Below, piece after piece: positions 1 to 7,784 of a stretch of DNA of 64,000 bases (within the stretch, counting starts at the first letter, position 1; each line of letters starts with the position of its first letter). Source of the stretch: B10-G9 sp964627755 (GTDB lineage: Bacteria; Chloroflexota; Anaerolineae; Anaerolineales; UBA11858); the NCBI GenBank assembly GCA_964627755.1, contig CAZVIH010000066.1, positions 1-64,000 of the forward strand, read 5' to 3'. The notes beneath the pieces are model-generated. The model ran no database searches. It saw nothing but the letters and a program-made list of their open reading frames with translations, and had not been told where the DNA came from. The translations under genes were made by a program, and so were the position numbers.

Positions 1-105
1 GTCCCTGATCAGGAAAAGAGCACGATGGATATTCGAATTTGGTGGAAGGATGCTTTGGTTCATTCACTATCACTGCCACTTGATGGTTTCAGAGTCCACT
101 TTTGA
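1..105 (+). CDS. C-terminal end of an unidentified upstream gene (partial)
   Basis: The frame starting at base 1 stays open for 34 codons and stops at TGA 103-105, so this may be the end of a gene that begins before the window. The peptide is rich in Trp, Asp, Leu and aromatic residues (DIRIWWKD near the middle). I do not recognise a family. It could equally be a chance open frame, since 34 codons is short. Confidence 0.3.
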   Translation, partial: VPDQEKSTMDIRIWWKDALVHSLSLPLDGFRVHF

Positions 106-171
106 AGCGAAAATAGTCCAGTTTTCAGCTGCTCCTAACAGTTGAGCTGCCTGATGGGATGTAATTAGTTT

Positions 172-199
172 TTGGTAGGATATTATTCTTCGCTATAAT
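172..199 (+). promoter_or_regulatory. Candidate sigma70-type promoter of the M28 peptidase gene
   Basis: A perfect -10 hexamer TATAAT (194-199) is preceded at 16 nt by TTGGTA (172-177). The expected transcript would start about 30 nt before the ATG at 237, and an AAGGGA Shine-Dalgarno sequence sits about 8 nt before that ATG. No experimental support. Confidence 0.5.
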
Positions 200-236
200 T
201 AAATCAAATTCAAGATAGATTGAAGGGATTGAAAAT

Positions 237-1445
237 ATGCCCCCTGGCTGTGATGATTATTTACGAATCTTGTGTCTTGATATCCCGCAAAGGCCGGTAG
301 GCAGCAAAGGCAACCGGATGGCGACAGCTTTTTTCCAGGAAGTTGTTGATAAGTATGGCTGGATTGTTGAATCAACACCTTTCCAGGCGATGGATTGGCA
401 GGACGGGGGAGCAGACTTTCGGATTGGCGAAAAAGTTTTTCAGGTATTTCCCAGCCCCTATTCAACTGGTTGTTCGTTGGAAGCCTGTCTAACATCTGCT
501 GGAACAATAGCACAACTGGAAGAAGTGGATGCCGCGGGTAAATTATTGCTGCTTCATGATGAGTTGACAAAAGAACAGTTGATGCCAAAGAATTTCGTCT
601 TTTATAACCCGGAAGACCACCAGCGGATCATCGCTCTTCTGGAGAAAAAAGCACCAGGTGCGATTCTCTCAGTTACCAGCAGGAATGCTGCTCTGGCTGG
701 TGGAGTTTATCCTTTTCCCTTGATCGAAGATGGGGATTTCCAGATTCCGTCAGTTTATCTAACTGAAGAAGAAGGACAAAAACTCCTTCCCCTGGTCGGG
801 AATTCAGGAAGCCTTACCTCACGAGCTAAACGCGTCCAATCTGAAGGTTTCAATCTTGTAGCCCGGAAAGGGCAGGATCATAAAAAAAGAATCGTGATAT
901 CTGCCCATATTGACGCAAAACTCAATACGCCTGGCGCGATTGATAATGCCACTGGAGTGATCGTCCTTTTGCTCTTAGCAGAAAAGTTGAAGGACTATCA
1001 GGGCGATACAATGATCGAATTGCTGCCGTTAAACGGAGAAGACTATTTTGCGGCTTCTGGACAGATGATCTACTTGGAACAGAATCAGAACCGGTTTAAT
1101 GAGATCCTGATCAACATCAATATTGATGGGGCAGGATACTATGAGGGACCGTCTGCATTTTCGCCTTTTAATTTAAGGGAAGAAATCCAAAAGAGTCTTG
1201 ATGAAGTATTGGCTTCTGCAGAGGATATTGATGAAGGAGGGGCGTGGTATCAAGGAGATCACAGTATTTTCCTCCAACAAAGTGTACCTGCAATTGCAGT
1301 AACTTCGAGGTGGTTCTTGGAAAACATCGACAGCCAGGAGATAACCCACACTCCCAAAGATCAACCAGCTATTGTTAATTGTGATAAATTAGTTAATATT
1401 ACCGAGGCAATCTACAATTTCATTTTGAAGGCATACCCGGCCTGA
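237..1445 (+). CDS. M28-family zinc peptidase (aminopeptidase-like)
   Basis: 402 aa, no signal peptide seen, so probably cytoplasmic. The C-terminal half is an M28 peptidase fold: the metal-binding HxD is at H224-I-D226, followed by D236 in the AIDNATG segment, an acidic pair E268-D269 in NGED where the family usually has two Glu, an Asp in NINIDGAG, and a final His in THTPKD. The first 200 residues may hold the inserted PA-like domain seen in related enzymes. Such enzymes remove N-terminal residues from peptides with two zinc ions. The ATG at 237 has a Shine-Dalgarno sequence and its own promoter. The ACT-domain gene follows after 19 nt, suggesting co-transcription. The exact substrate cannot be told. 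Confidence 0.82.
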   Translation: MPPGCDDYLRILCLDIPQRPVGSKGNRMATAFFQEVVDKYGWIVESTPFQAMDWQDGGADFRIGEKVFQVFPSPYSTGCSLEACLTSAGTIAQLEEVDAAGKLLLLHDELTKEQLMPKNFVFYNPEDHQRIIALLEKKAPGAILSVTSRNAALAGGVYPFPLIEDGDFQIPSVYLTEEEGQKLLPLVGNSGSLTSRAKRVQSEGFNLVARKGQDHKKRIVISAHIDAKLNTPGAIDNATGVIVLLLLAEKLKDYQGDTMIELLPLNGEDYFAASGQMIYLEQNQNRFNEILININIDGAGYYEGPSAFSPFNLREEIQKSLDEVLASAEDIDEGGAWYQGDHSIFLQQSVPAIAVTSRWFLENIDSQEITHTPKDQPAIVNCDKLVNITEAIYNFILKAYPA

Positions 1446-1464
1446 ACTAATACTCGAGGTGTTT

Positions 1465-1887
1465 ATGAGTGACCATCCTGGTGAGACTGATCTGGATTCC
1501 TTGATCAAGAATATGAACCCGATATTGGATGATGAGGAGCTGGTTTTTTGTTCTTTATCTCCAGACAGGGCGGAAGAATATTTTGTTTTATGCCAGGGCT
1601 ATTATGTTGAAAGGGAAGGTATAACTGTAATCATCGGGAAACACCTCGCCGATCTAAATGCCCTGGCTTATGATCTGGTATTTAAGAGAATTACCCTTAA
1701 TGTTTTTTCCAGCATGGCTGCGGTAGGTTTTTTAGCCCGGATCACAGAAGTGCTGGCTGCCCAGGGATTTTCTGTGAATGTAGTGTCTGCTTATTATCAT
1801 GATCATCTTTTTATTCAATCTGACCAGGCTCAATCAGCATTAGACACCTTATTACTCTGGCGAGATAAATTGTCACGGGAAGAATAG
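1465..1887 (+). CDS. ACT-domain protein (DUF2241-like)
   Basis: About 140 aa. The second half, from roughly residue 60, has the ACT signature of small stand-alone proteins: a strand, then AVGFLARITEVLAAQGFSVNVVSAYYHDHLFI, quoted here only as the region near residues 85-115, and a closing helix. ACT domains bind amino acids or other small ligands and usually regulate. The ligand is unknown. I chose ATG 1465 because GAGG (1456-1459) lies 5 nt upstream; a GTG at 1459 would overlap that ribosome site. It lies 19 nt behind the M28 peptidase gene and is probably in the same transcript. Confidence 0.72.
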   Translation: MSDHPGETDLDSLIKNMNPILDDEELVFCSLSPDRAEEYFVLCQGYYVEREGITVIIGKHLADLNALAYDLVFKRITLNVFSSMAAVGFLARITEVLAAQGFSVNVVSAYYHDHLFIQSDQAQSALDTLLLWRDKLSREE

Positions 1888-1967
1888 CAGATTAAAACAG
1901 TAACGGAGATATCCCGAACTGGTTAATTTTAATAAGAAAGATAATCATTCTGAACTGAGGAGATGTT

Positions 1968-2621
1968 ATGAAAAGATGGCAGTGGATCATCCAGATCGTT
2001 TTTCTGCTTCTATTGGTCGGAGCTGGAGTGTATTTGGTTAATTCTGTTCAAAATTCGATCTCGGACCAATTATCACCTGTCCGGGAAATGACAGATAGTC
2101 TTTCTACCCAGATATCTGTGGTCCTTCATCCCACGCCGACAATTCTCCCAGACCCGGTTACTATCGTACATGAAGTACGCAGTTTGGCCCGCTTGGAAAC
2201 CATCAAGTTCAGTCTGGAAAAGATCATCACAGCTGAAACCCGCCAGGGAGTTTTTAAATGGTTAGTAGGGGATCGTCTGGTTCTCGTTGCTCATGGTCAA
2301 GTGATTGCGGGGGTCGATCTGAATAAACTGGATCCTGAAGCCCTCAAGGTCCGAGGGGAGGTGTTGTATGTTCAGCTTCCTGATCCTGAGATCTTCGTGG
2401 TAGCGGTTGATAATGAACAATCCTATATTTATGACCGTGATACCGGACTGTTCACTCATGGGGAAGTGGATCTGGAATCAGAAGCCAGGCGAGCGGCTGA
2501 GAGAGAGATCGAAGAAAGCGCTCTAAAAGACGGCATCCTGGAGCTTGCAGCCCAAAATGCAGAAAGCTACCTGGGAGGACTGTTCAGGGAGTTGGGTTAC
2601 CCAGAAGTGATTTTTGAGTAG
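1968..2621 (+). CDS. DUF4230-family membrane-anchored protein
   Basis: 217 aa. Residues about 5-25 form one transmembrane helix right after a short basic N-terminus, so the rest probably faces outward. A Pro/Thr-rich linker (PTPTILPDP) follows. The remainder fits DUF4230: VRSLARLETIKFSLEKII, then a beta-rich part with VLVAHGQVIAGVDLNKL and YVQLPDPEIF, then a long charged amphipathic helix full of Glu/Arg/Ala. Function of the family is unknown. A GAGGAG site precedes the ATG. A strong terminator follows directly at 2645, so this closes a transcription unit that may start at the M28 gene or nearer, since an 80-nt gap separates it from the ACT gene. Confidence 0.78.
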   Translation: MKRWQWIIQIVFLLLLVGAGVYLVNSVQNSISDQLSPVREMTDSLSTQISVVLHPTPTILPDPVTIVHEVRSLARLETIKFSLEKIITAETRQGVFKWLVGDRLVLVAHGQVIAGVDLNKLDPEALKVRGEVLYVQLPDPEIFVVAVDNEQSYIYDRDTGLFTHGEVDLESEARRAAEREIEESALKDGILELAAQNAESYLGGLFRELGYPEVIFE

Positions 2622-2644
2622 ATTCAGCCCTATCAATAATATTT

Positions 2645-2684
2645 GGGACGAAGTCTATAGTAGCGGACTTCGTCCCTTATTTTT
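2645..2684 (+). terminator. Intrinsic terminator after the DUF4230 gene
   Basis: Perfect 11-bp stem GGGACGAAGTC (2645-2655) with GACTTCGTCCC (2666-2676), 10-nt loop, then TTATTTTT. Its stem closely resembles that of the terminator at 39296-39339. Confidence 0.9.
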
Positions 2685-2744
2685 CCAAACGCGATAAAAT
2701 TGGTTCGTTGACTGAGCATAGAGATGGATCTCAATTAATCTGCC

Positions 2745-3941
2745 ATGAACGACATCACAAAAAAACGCTGGATTATCCTTTATTACTCCATTTCCATCTA
2801 CATTGGTATATCAGGTGCTGTTTTTGGTCCTACATTATTAAAACTGGTTGAACAAACAAATTCTACATTGGGTCGGATCAGTCTGATATTCCCGACCCGC
2901 GCTTTTTCTTACCTGGTAGGATCCTGGATTGCAGGCTTTTTATTTGATAAGTTCAGGGGACATAAATTGCTGATCCGGATTCTGCCCTTGATCGCTATTG
3001 CTCTAGTATTGATCCCTCTATTGCGGACACCTTTGGCATTGATTTTAGTTTCCATGATTATGGCTTTGGCTACCGGTTTAATGGATGTGGGCTGCAATAG
3101 TCTTCTGTTCCGGGTGCCGGACATCGATATCGCTCCTGCGATGAGCGGTCTGCATTTCTTTTTTGGTTTGGGATCATTTATGGCTCCTTTGATCCTGGCA
3201 GGATCACTCCAATTATCCAATGGCATTCAATGGGGTTATTGGGGCTTGGGCTTACTTTCGATCTTGATCCTGATCCAGTTTATCAAACTCCAAGAACCTG
3301 AATTAAAAAAATCTGCAATATCTGTAGATGAATCACCAGGGAAAGCAAAGCTGGTCAACCGGACTCGGGTAGTTTGGGTGATTGCTCTATTTTTCTTTGC
3401 TTTTGTTGGGGTGGAGGTTGGATATGGAGATTGGTTGTCAGCCTATTCCATTAAGACTGGTTTGGCTAATGAACAAGCAGCCATTCTGTTAACATCTACT
3501 TATTGGGGTGCATTCACATTCAGCCGTTTGATCAGCATTCCTCTGGCAACCAGGTTAACATCAAGAAAGATCCTGCTCGTGGATATAGCCGGATCCGTTA
3601 TTGGCCTGGGGTTAGTATTTCTGTTCCCCAGCCAATCTGCGATCTTATGGCTTGGGACTTTTATTCTGGGGTTTTCAGTGGCTTCCTTGTTTCCCACTAT
3701 GTTAACCTTTGCTGGGAGTTTATTGCCTATGACCGGCAGGGTCACCAGTATATTTTTCATAAGCGGGAGTGTGGGATCGATCTTTTTACCATGGTATATC
3801 GGTAGATCTGTAGAAGAGTTGGGACCAAATTTCATCATTCAGGTTCTCTTCCTGACCTTGCTGCTGGCTGCTTTGGTATTTCTGGTTCTGATGAAGGTAT
3901 CAAAAAAGCCCGCAACGAATCCTGCGGGCTTGGGTGAGTGA
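2745..3941 (+). CDS. Major facilitator superfamily transporter
   Basis: 398 aa with about 12 hydrophobic helices. The cytoplasmic loop between helices 2 and 3 carries the MFS-type GFLFDKFRGHKLL sequence, a variant of the GxLaDrxGrr motif A, and a central basic loop near residue 200 divides the two halves. Overall it resembles fucose/FucP-like and similar solute:proton transporters, but the substrate cannot be read from sequence. No Shine-Dalgarno sequence precedes the ATG at 2745; TTGACT (2708-2713) lies 17 nt before a poor -10 (TCAATT) that ends 8 nt from the ATG, so the message may be leaderless. The last codons contain a terminator for the opposing gene (see 3902-3931). Confidence 0.85.
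   Translation: MNDITKKRWIILYYSISIYIGISGAVFGPTLLKLVEQTNSTLGRISLIFPTRAFSYLVGSWIAGFLFDKFRGHKLLIRILPLIAIALVLIPLLRTPLALILVSMIMALATGLMDVGCNSLLFRVPDIDIAPAMSGLHFFFGLGSFMAPLILAGSLQLSNGIQWGYWGLGLLSILILIQFIKLQEPELKKSAISVDESPGKAKLVNRTRVVWVIALFFFAFVGVEVGYGDWLSAYSIKTGLANEQAAILLTSTYWGAFTFSRLISIPLATRLTSRKILLVDIAGSVIGLGLVFLFPSQSAILWLGTFILGFSVASLFPTMLTFAGSLLPMTGRVTSIFFISGSVGSIFLPWYIGRSVEELGPNFIIQVLFLTLLLAALVFLVLMKVSKKPATNPAGLGE
3902..3931 (-). terminator. Minus-strand terminator for the LarA-family gene, inside the MFS coding sequence
   Basis: Stem AAGCCCGCA (3906-3914) with TGCGGGCTT (3923-3931), 8-nt loop. Read on the minus strand the stem is followed by a run of six T, so it ends transcription of the gene that stops at 3964. 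The whole element lies within the final codons of the convergent MFS gene. Confidence 0.85.
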
Positions 3942-3963
3942 TCCGAATCTAACTGAAGGTTTA

Positions 3964-5340
3964 TTATTTTTCGTCATCAGGAACGATTTTTAACCCAGAA
4001 TCCTGTAAAATGTAGATCAAGGCATCGGGTTTATCATCCAGGAACTGGCTGACAAAATCTCTTAAACTCTTCTCGGGGGATCCCCGGTCTGGGATAGCAA
4101 CTAACCTGTATGTTTCTAATAACTCATCTGGATCCATCATGCAAAGAATTTTGATCCGGTTTTCCCCCAGGGACTTCAGGATCCTCAAGGTGTCGACCGG
4201 TTTTTGATTGCCGATACGGAAGGTTTCCCTGCTGCAGGTATTGTCAATCACCCAGTGGAGGGCAGGATCCAGATCCATTCCTTGGATGGCTTCCATGGTT
4301 TCCTGGTATCCAATCGCTCCTGCTCCGTCCTGGCAGGGGGCAAGTAGTAAAACAGTTCCACCAGGTTTCTTTGCGGCGTTCCAGGCTGCATGTATGCCTT
4401 TGCCTGCCTGGTAGAGATTGATCCCAACCTTTCCAGCTGTAACTATTACCAGATCAGCGCCTGAATCGACATGAATCACCCGCCGGTTAAAAAGAAGTTC
4501 ATTTGCCAGGTCATGAAGGGCAATGATATTTCCGGCATTCAGACTGGTGATCTTTCCATGATCCATGATGGCATCGATACAGAATACAGGAGTATGCTCC
4601 TGAACACGAACCGCCATTTCCTTCATATCTTTGATCACGGGATTATCTTTGGTATTTCCCAGCCGGCAGACAGGCTTGAATCCTTTCTCCTTATCGAACA
4701 TCCGAGTATGGTTGGTATTGGTGGTGACCCTTCCGGCCACGCCTGGGAAGAGCTGTTTTACAGTTCCGGCCACACCTGCAAAATAGTGATATTCAGAGTC
4801 TGTGACCGGGATTAACAGGCAGGCGTCAATTGCGTTTTTATTGATGGTGATGGGTGTATTGCTGCTTGATACCCCTAAATCTGTCAGGTTGTCCATGTCG
4901 TTATGGATCAGGATCAGGTCTTGATATTCTTCAAAGATCTCATTGCCCAGGATCCTTTCCCTGATCTCTGATTTGGAGGGTGGGCGGTGAGTCCCGCTGG
5001 CGATTAATATCCCCAGATCCTCTTTTTCCACGCCGCAGATATCGATCAGATAGGACAGAAGCAGGGGATAGAGGATTTTTGTATGACGGTTGGGCCTGGT
5101 ATTGTCATCAGCAATCAATAAAACCTTTTTCCCGGAACCGGGATATTGAGCAGCCACCAATTCTTTTAATGGAGAAGCCTGGATCGGATTTTCAAGGGCG
5201 TGGATCAGATTTTTTTCCAGGTCTGTGATTTCAGATTGAACCTCAGGCGAATCAATCACCTGGATTCTTCCCCTTCCTTCGGGTATGAACTTGGAGAGAG
5301 TCTGGTCGCCGTATTGAATACTGATATCTAAGAAAGTCAT
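3964..5340 (-). CDS. larA: LarA-family nickel-dependent racemase/epimerase
   Basis: 458 aa. LarA of Lactobacillus plantarum interconverts D- and L-lactate with a pincer-type nickel nucleotide bound to a Lys. Here the key residues align with the same spacing: H118 in SGTHRPP, H185 in EYHYFAG, K195 in GTVKQLFPG (cofactor-attachment Lys) and H211 in TNTNH (nickel ligand), corresponding to H108, H174, K184 and H200. DDNTRPNRH near residue 78 is also typical. The family includes racemases and epimerases of other 2-hydroxy acids, so lactate is only one possible substrate. No larB, larC or larE (cofactor makers) is in the window. Starts at the ATG behind AGGTGG; single-gene unit. Confidence 0.85.
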   Translation of the reverse strand: MTFLDISIQYGDQTLSKFIPEGRGRIQVIDSPEVQSEITDLEKNLIHALENPIQASPLKELVAAQYPGSGKKVLLIADDNTRPNRHTKILYPLLLSYLIDICGVEKEDLGILIASGTHRPPSKSEIRERILGNEIFEEYQDLILIHNDMDNLTDLGVSSSNTPITINKNAIDACLLIPVTDSEYHYFAGVAGTVKQLFPGVAGRVTTNTNHTRMFDKEKGFKPVCRLGNTKDNPVIKDMKEMAVRVQEHTPVFCIDAIMDHGKITSLNAGNIIALHDLANELLFNRRVIHVDSGADLVIVTAGKVGINLYQAGKGIHAAWNAAKKPGGTVLLLAPCQDGAGAIGYQETMEAIQGMDLDPALHWVIDNTCSRETFRIGNQKPVDTLRILKSLGENRIKILCMMDPDELLETYRLVAIPDRGSPEKSLRDFVSQFLDDKPDALIYILQDSGLKIVPDDEK

Positions 5341-5483
5341 TGTCCACCTACCGATAAATTATTCTAGATAATCTAATATATGAATTGGTAAATGGCAAGG
5401 GTCTTCTCGGTTTTTTTTGTGGTAAATCATCTTTTTTGAAGTTATCCTATTCAGTATAGCTGTGATAAAATGTGACCTGTTAA

Positions 5484-5547
5484 TGGGTGATGGAGTCCAC
5501 CGGTAACCGCACTTAAGCTGATGACTCCTAGATTATCTCACTAGGAG
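5484..5547 (+). promoter_or_regulatory. Fluoride riboswitch (crcB motif) controlling crcB translation
   Basis: The crcB-motif pattern is clear: P1 GGAGTC (5492-5497) with GACTCC (5523-5528), a GGTG/CACC pseudoknot (5486-5489 with 5498-5501), ACCGC in the middle, and the conserved GCTGATGACTCCTA end. The same 3' strand can instead pair CTCCTAG (5525-5531) with CTAGGAG (5541-5547), which buries the AGGAG ribosome site of crcB. Aptamer P1 and this sequestering hairpin exclude each other, so fluoride binding should free the ribosome site. That makes it a translational ON switch. There is no T-run, so termination control is unlikely. A weak -10 (TAAAAT, 5466-5471) lies just upstream. Confidence 0.93.
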
Positions 5548-5557
5548 AGTCAGATTT

Positions 5558-5941
5558 ATGCATAACCTGTTATTAATTGGGTTGGGTGGATTTACGGGGG
5601 CTTTATTAAGATATTCTCTAACTGGCTTTATCCAAAGCTGGTCAAAAAGCCTGAGTTTTCCTTACGGAACGTTGGTTGTAAACCTGCTGGGATGCCTGTT
5701 AATTGGGGCATTATCCCAGGTGGCTGAAGTCCGGGGTGTGATTTCCCCTGAAGCCAGATCATTTATTTTCATTGGTTTGCTGGGGGCTTTTACGACCTTT
5801 TCCACTTTTGGTAATGATACAGTCAGCCTGTTCCGGGATGGAAAGGATCTGCTTTCCTTCGTCAATATTGGTTTGCACCTGGTTTTGGGTTTGTCCGCGG
5901 TCTGGTTGGGGCAATCCCTCGTTTCCCAACCTTGGAAATGA
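5558..5941 (+). CDS. crcB: CrcB/Fluc fluoride channel
   Basis: 127 aa, four hydrophobic helices, the usual length for Fluc channels, which work as antiparallel dimers to let fluoride leave the cytoplasm. Family marks are present: GGFTGALLRY near the start, GTLVVNLLGC with the conserved Asn in helix 2, and GLLGAFTTFSTFGND in helix 3, containing the Phe residues and TFST sequence lining the pore. The fluoride riboswitch directly upstream confirms the assignment. It stands alone and is convergent with mobA. A single gene implies a homodimer. Confidence 0.95.
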   Translation: MHNLLLIGLGGFTGALLRYSLTGFIQSWSKSLSFPYGTLVVNLLGCLLIGALSQVAEVRGVISPEARSFIFIGLLGAFTTFSTFGNDTVSLFRDGKDLLSFVNIGLHLVLGLSAVWLGQSLVSQPWK

Positions 5942-5998
5942 ATCTATATTATGGTGCCTGATCCAATCAATTCGGAAATACAAATCACGTTCTAAGTT

Positions 5999-6604
5999 TT
6001 ACTCCAATCCTAAATTCCGGGCGATTTCTTCAGCGGTGTTGAACTCTTCAATTGTATTCAGATTCAGAAAAGTGTACTCGGAGCCGGTGATCTTCAGGGT
6101 CTCATCCGGAGTTAAGATTTTTAGGTTGGCATTTTTGTGCCAGGCGACCATCCGCCACAGATCCTGGTCTACAGCTTGTTCAACCAAGGATAGGCAGCCC
6201 TCTCTCCGGTAGATTGCATGAAGAGGTTCAAGCCCGTCAGCTGTGCTGGGGATTATCCCATCCCAGTTGGATCCCTGGATCCTGTCAGCCATATACTCGA
6301 TCAGCTGCGGGCTGGCAAAGGGCAGATCTGCTGCAACCAGCCCCACCAGGGGAGTATTGGCCACAGACAGCGCTGTCAATAACCCACCCAAAGCACCCCG
6401 CCCGGGACGTACATCCCCGAATACTGGCAGACCAAAACCCTGGTAGGCAGGGTAGTTATTTGAAATGATCAGCATATCAGCATTAACTTGCTGGAAGCGA
6501 TCCATCAGCCGCTTAATTAATGGAATACCTAAAAAAGGGAGCAAAGCTTTGTCTTTACCCATCCGGGTGGATTCACCACCAGCCTGAAGAACGATAGTGA
6601 TCAT
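5999..6604 (-). CDS. mobA: Molybdenum cofactor guanylyltransferase
   Basis: 201 aa from the ATG at 6604. The N-terminus has the nucleotidyltransferase loop LQAGGESTRMGKDKALLPF (residues 6-24), then DMLIISNN, a GPLGGL-like segment (RPGRGALGGLLTAL) and LVAADLPFASPQLI with the metal-binding Asp. MobA attaches GMP to molybdopterin to form the bis-MGD cofactor of many molybdoenzymes. No molybdoenzyme is in the window. A longer reading to 6700 is rejected because the homology starts at 6604 and TATAAT (minus strand, 6611-6616) ends only 6 nt from this ATG with no ribosome site, which suggests a leaderless message. Confidence 0.88.
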   Translation of the reverse strand: MITIVLQAGGESTRMGKDKALLPFLGIPLIKRLMDRFQQVNADMLIISNNYPAYQGFGLPVFGDVRPGRGALGGLLTALSVANTPLVGLVAADLPFASPQLIEYMADRIQGSNWDGIIPSTADGLEPLHAIYRREGCLSLVEQAVDQDLWRMVAWHKNANLKILTPDETLKITGSEYTFLNLNTIEEFNTAEEIARNLGLE

Positions 6605-6671
6605 AATCAGATTATAATTAGATTGAAGAGGATTTTGGCGTTGAATTTCTATTCCGCGGGAGAAATGTATT

Positions 6672-7760
6672 ATGAGACTGGAAGATGTTCTTGATCGCAT
6701 GGTGACGACAAGTGAACTGGCAGTAACTCTCGATGATCAGACTGTTCGTTGTCTTGCTTGTGCTCATCAATGTCAAATCAAACCGGGGCAGAGAGGTGTA
6801 TGCAAGATCCGCTACAATCAGGCTGGGCAGTTAATGGTCCCCTGGGGATATGTATCCTCTCTGCAGGTTGATCCAATTGAAAAAAAACCCTTTTATCACT
6901 TTATGGCTGGCGCAAACGCGCTGACCTTTGGCATGTTGGGCTGTAATTTAAGGTGTGGCTATTGCCAGAACTGGCTCACCTCTCAGGCATTGCGGGAAGA
7001 GGGGACAGGGCATCTGGCTGAGTATCTCCGAAAAATCACACCAGAAGCTCTGGTTGATTATGGGGTTCAATATGGCGCTGAAGTGATCGCATCCTCATAC
7101 AACGAACCCTTGATCACATCCGAATGGGCCAGAGATATCTTTGAACTGGCAGGGAAAGCGGGTTTAAGGCAGGTGTATGTATCAAATGGATTTGCCACCA
7201 GGGAAGTCCTGGATTTCCTTAAACCGACCATGCAGGGGTTTAAAGTCGACCTGAAAACAATGCAGCCAAAACACTATCGGGAGCTTGGCGGTGGTTTACA
7301 GCCGGTGTTGGACAGCATCCTTTATGCCTATCAACTGGGATTATGGGTGGAAATTGTAACTTTATTGGTTCCCGGATTTAACGATTCCGAATCAGAACTA
7401 CAAGAAATGGCTGCATTTATCCATTCCGTTTCATCAGAAATCCCCTGGCATATAACGGCATTTCATCCCGAGTACAAAATGCTGAAAACACCGAGGACTG
7501 CCCATCAGCAGATCATCAAGGCGGTTGAAATAGGTTACAAGGAAGGGCTCCAATATGTATATGGGGGAAATTTGCCCGGCAGCCTTGGAAAATATGAACA
7601 TACTTCCTGTCATCACTGCCAGGCGTTATTGATCAAGAGACGTGGTTTTTCTATTCAGGAATATCACATCTCTCCGGAAGGTTTGTGCCCCAATTGTGGT
7701 ACGAAGATACCCGGAATATGGTCTGCCACTCCGCCCAGGAACAGGACCTTTCCTTTTTAA
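6672..7760 (+). CDS. amrS: AmmeMemoRadiSam-system radical SAM enzyme (AmrS)
   Basis: 362 aa. The radical SAM cluster motif is C91-NLR-C95-GY-C98, followed by YNEP and the downstream barrel motifs (VSNGF, KVDLKTM). Before it lie four Cys in CLACAHQCQI and GVCKIR (residues 27-44), and the C-terminus has a CxxC pair twice (CHHC, CPNC), probably a second metal site. This combination is typical of AmrS, related to pyruvate formate-lyase activase. Its partners AMMECR1 and Memo are not adjacent, so the target is unknown. ATG 6672 has GGGAGA at 8 nt. It is divergent from mobA, and the TTATAA core between them could serve -10 boxes in both directions. Confidence 0.85.
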   Translation: MRLEDVLDRMVTTSELAVTLDDQTVRCLACAHQCQIKPGQRGVCKIRYNQAGQLMVPWGYVSSLQVDPIEKKPFYHFMAGANALTFGMLGCNLRCGYCQNWLTSQALREEGTGHLAEYLRKITPEALVDYGVQYGAEVIASSYNEPLITSEWARDIFELAGKAGLRQVYVSNGFATREVLDFLKPTMQGFKVDLKTMQPKHYRELGGGLQPVLDSILYAYQLGLWVEIVTLLVPGFNDSESELQEMAAFIHSVSSEIPWHITAFHPEYKMLKTPRTAHQQIIKAVEIGYKEGLQYVYGGNLPGSLGKYEHTSCHHCQALLIKRRGFSIQEYHISPEGLCPNCGTKIPGIWSATPPRNRTFPF

Positions 7761-7784
7761 TTGTTGATTCAATTATTCAGGTTT

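Noticed and set aside
5772..6212. 146-codon frame between crcB and mobA
   Set aside because: It overlaps crcB on the same strand and mobA on the other; both are well supported, and this frame has no domain.
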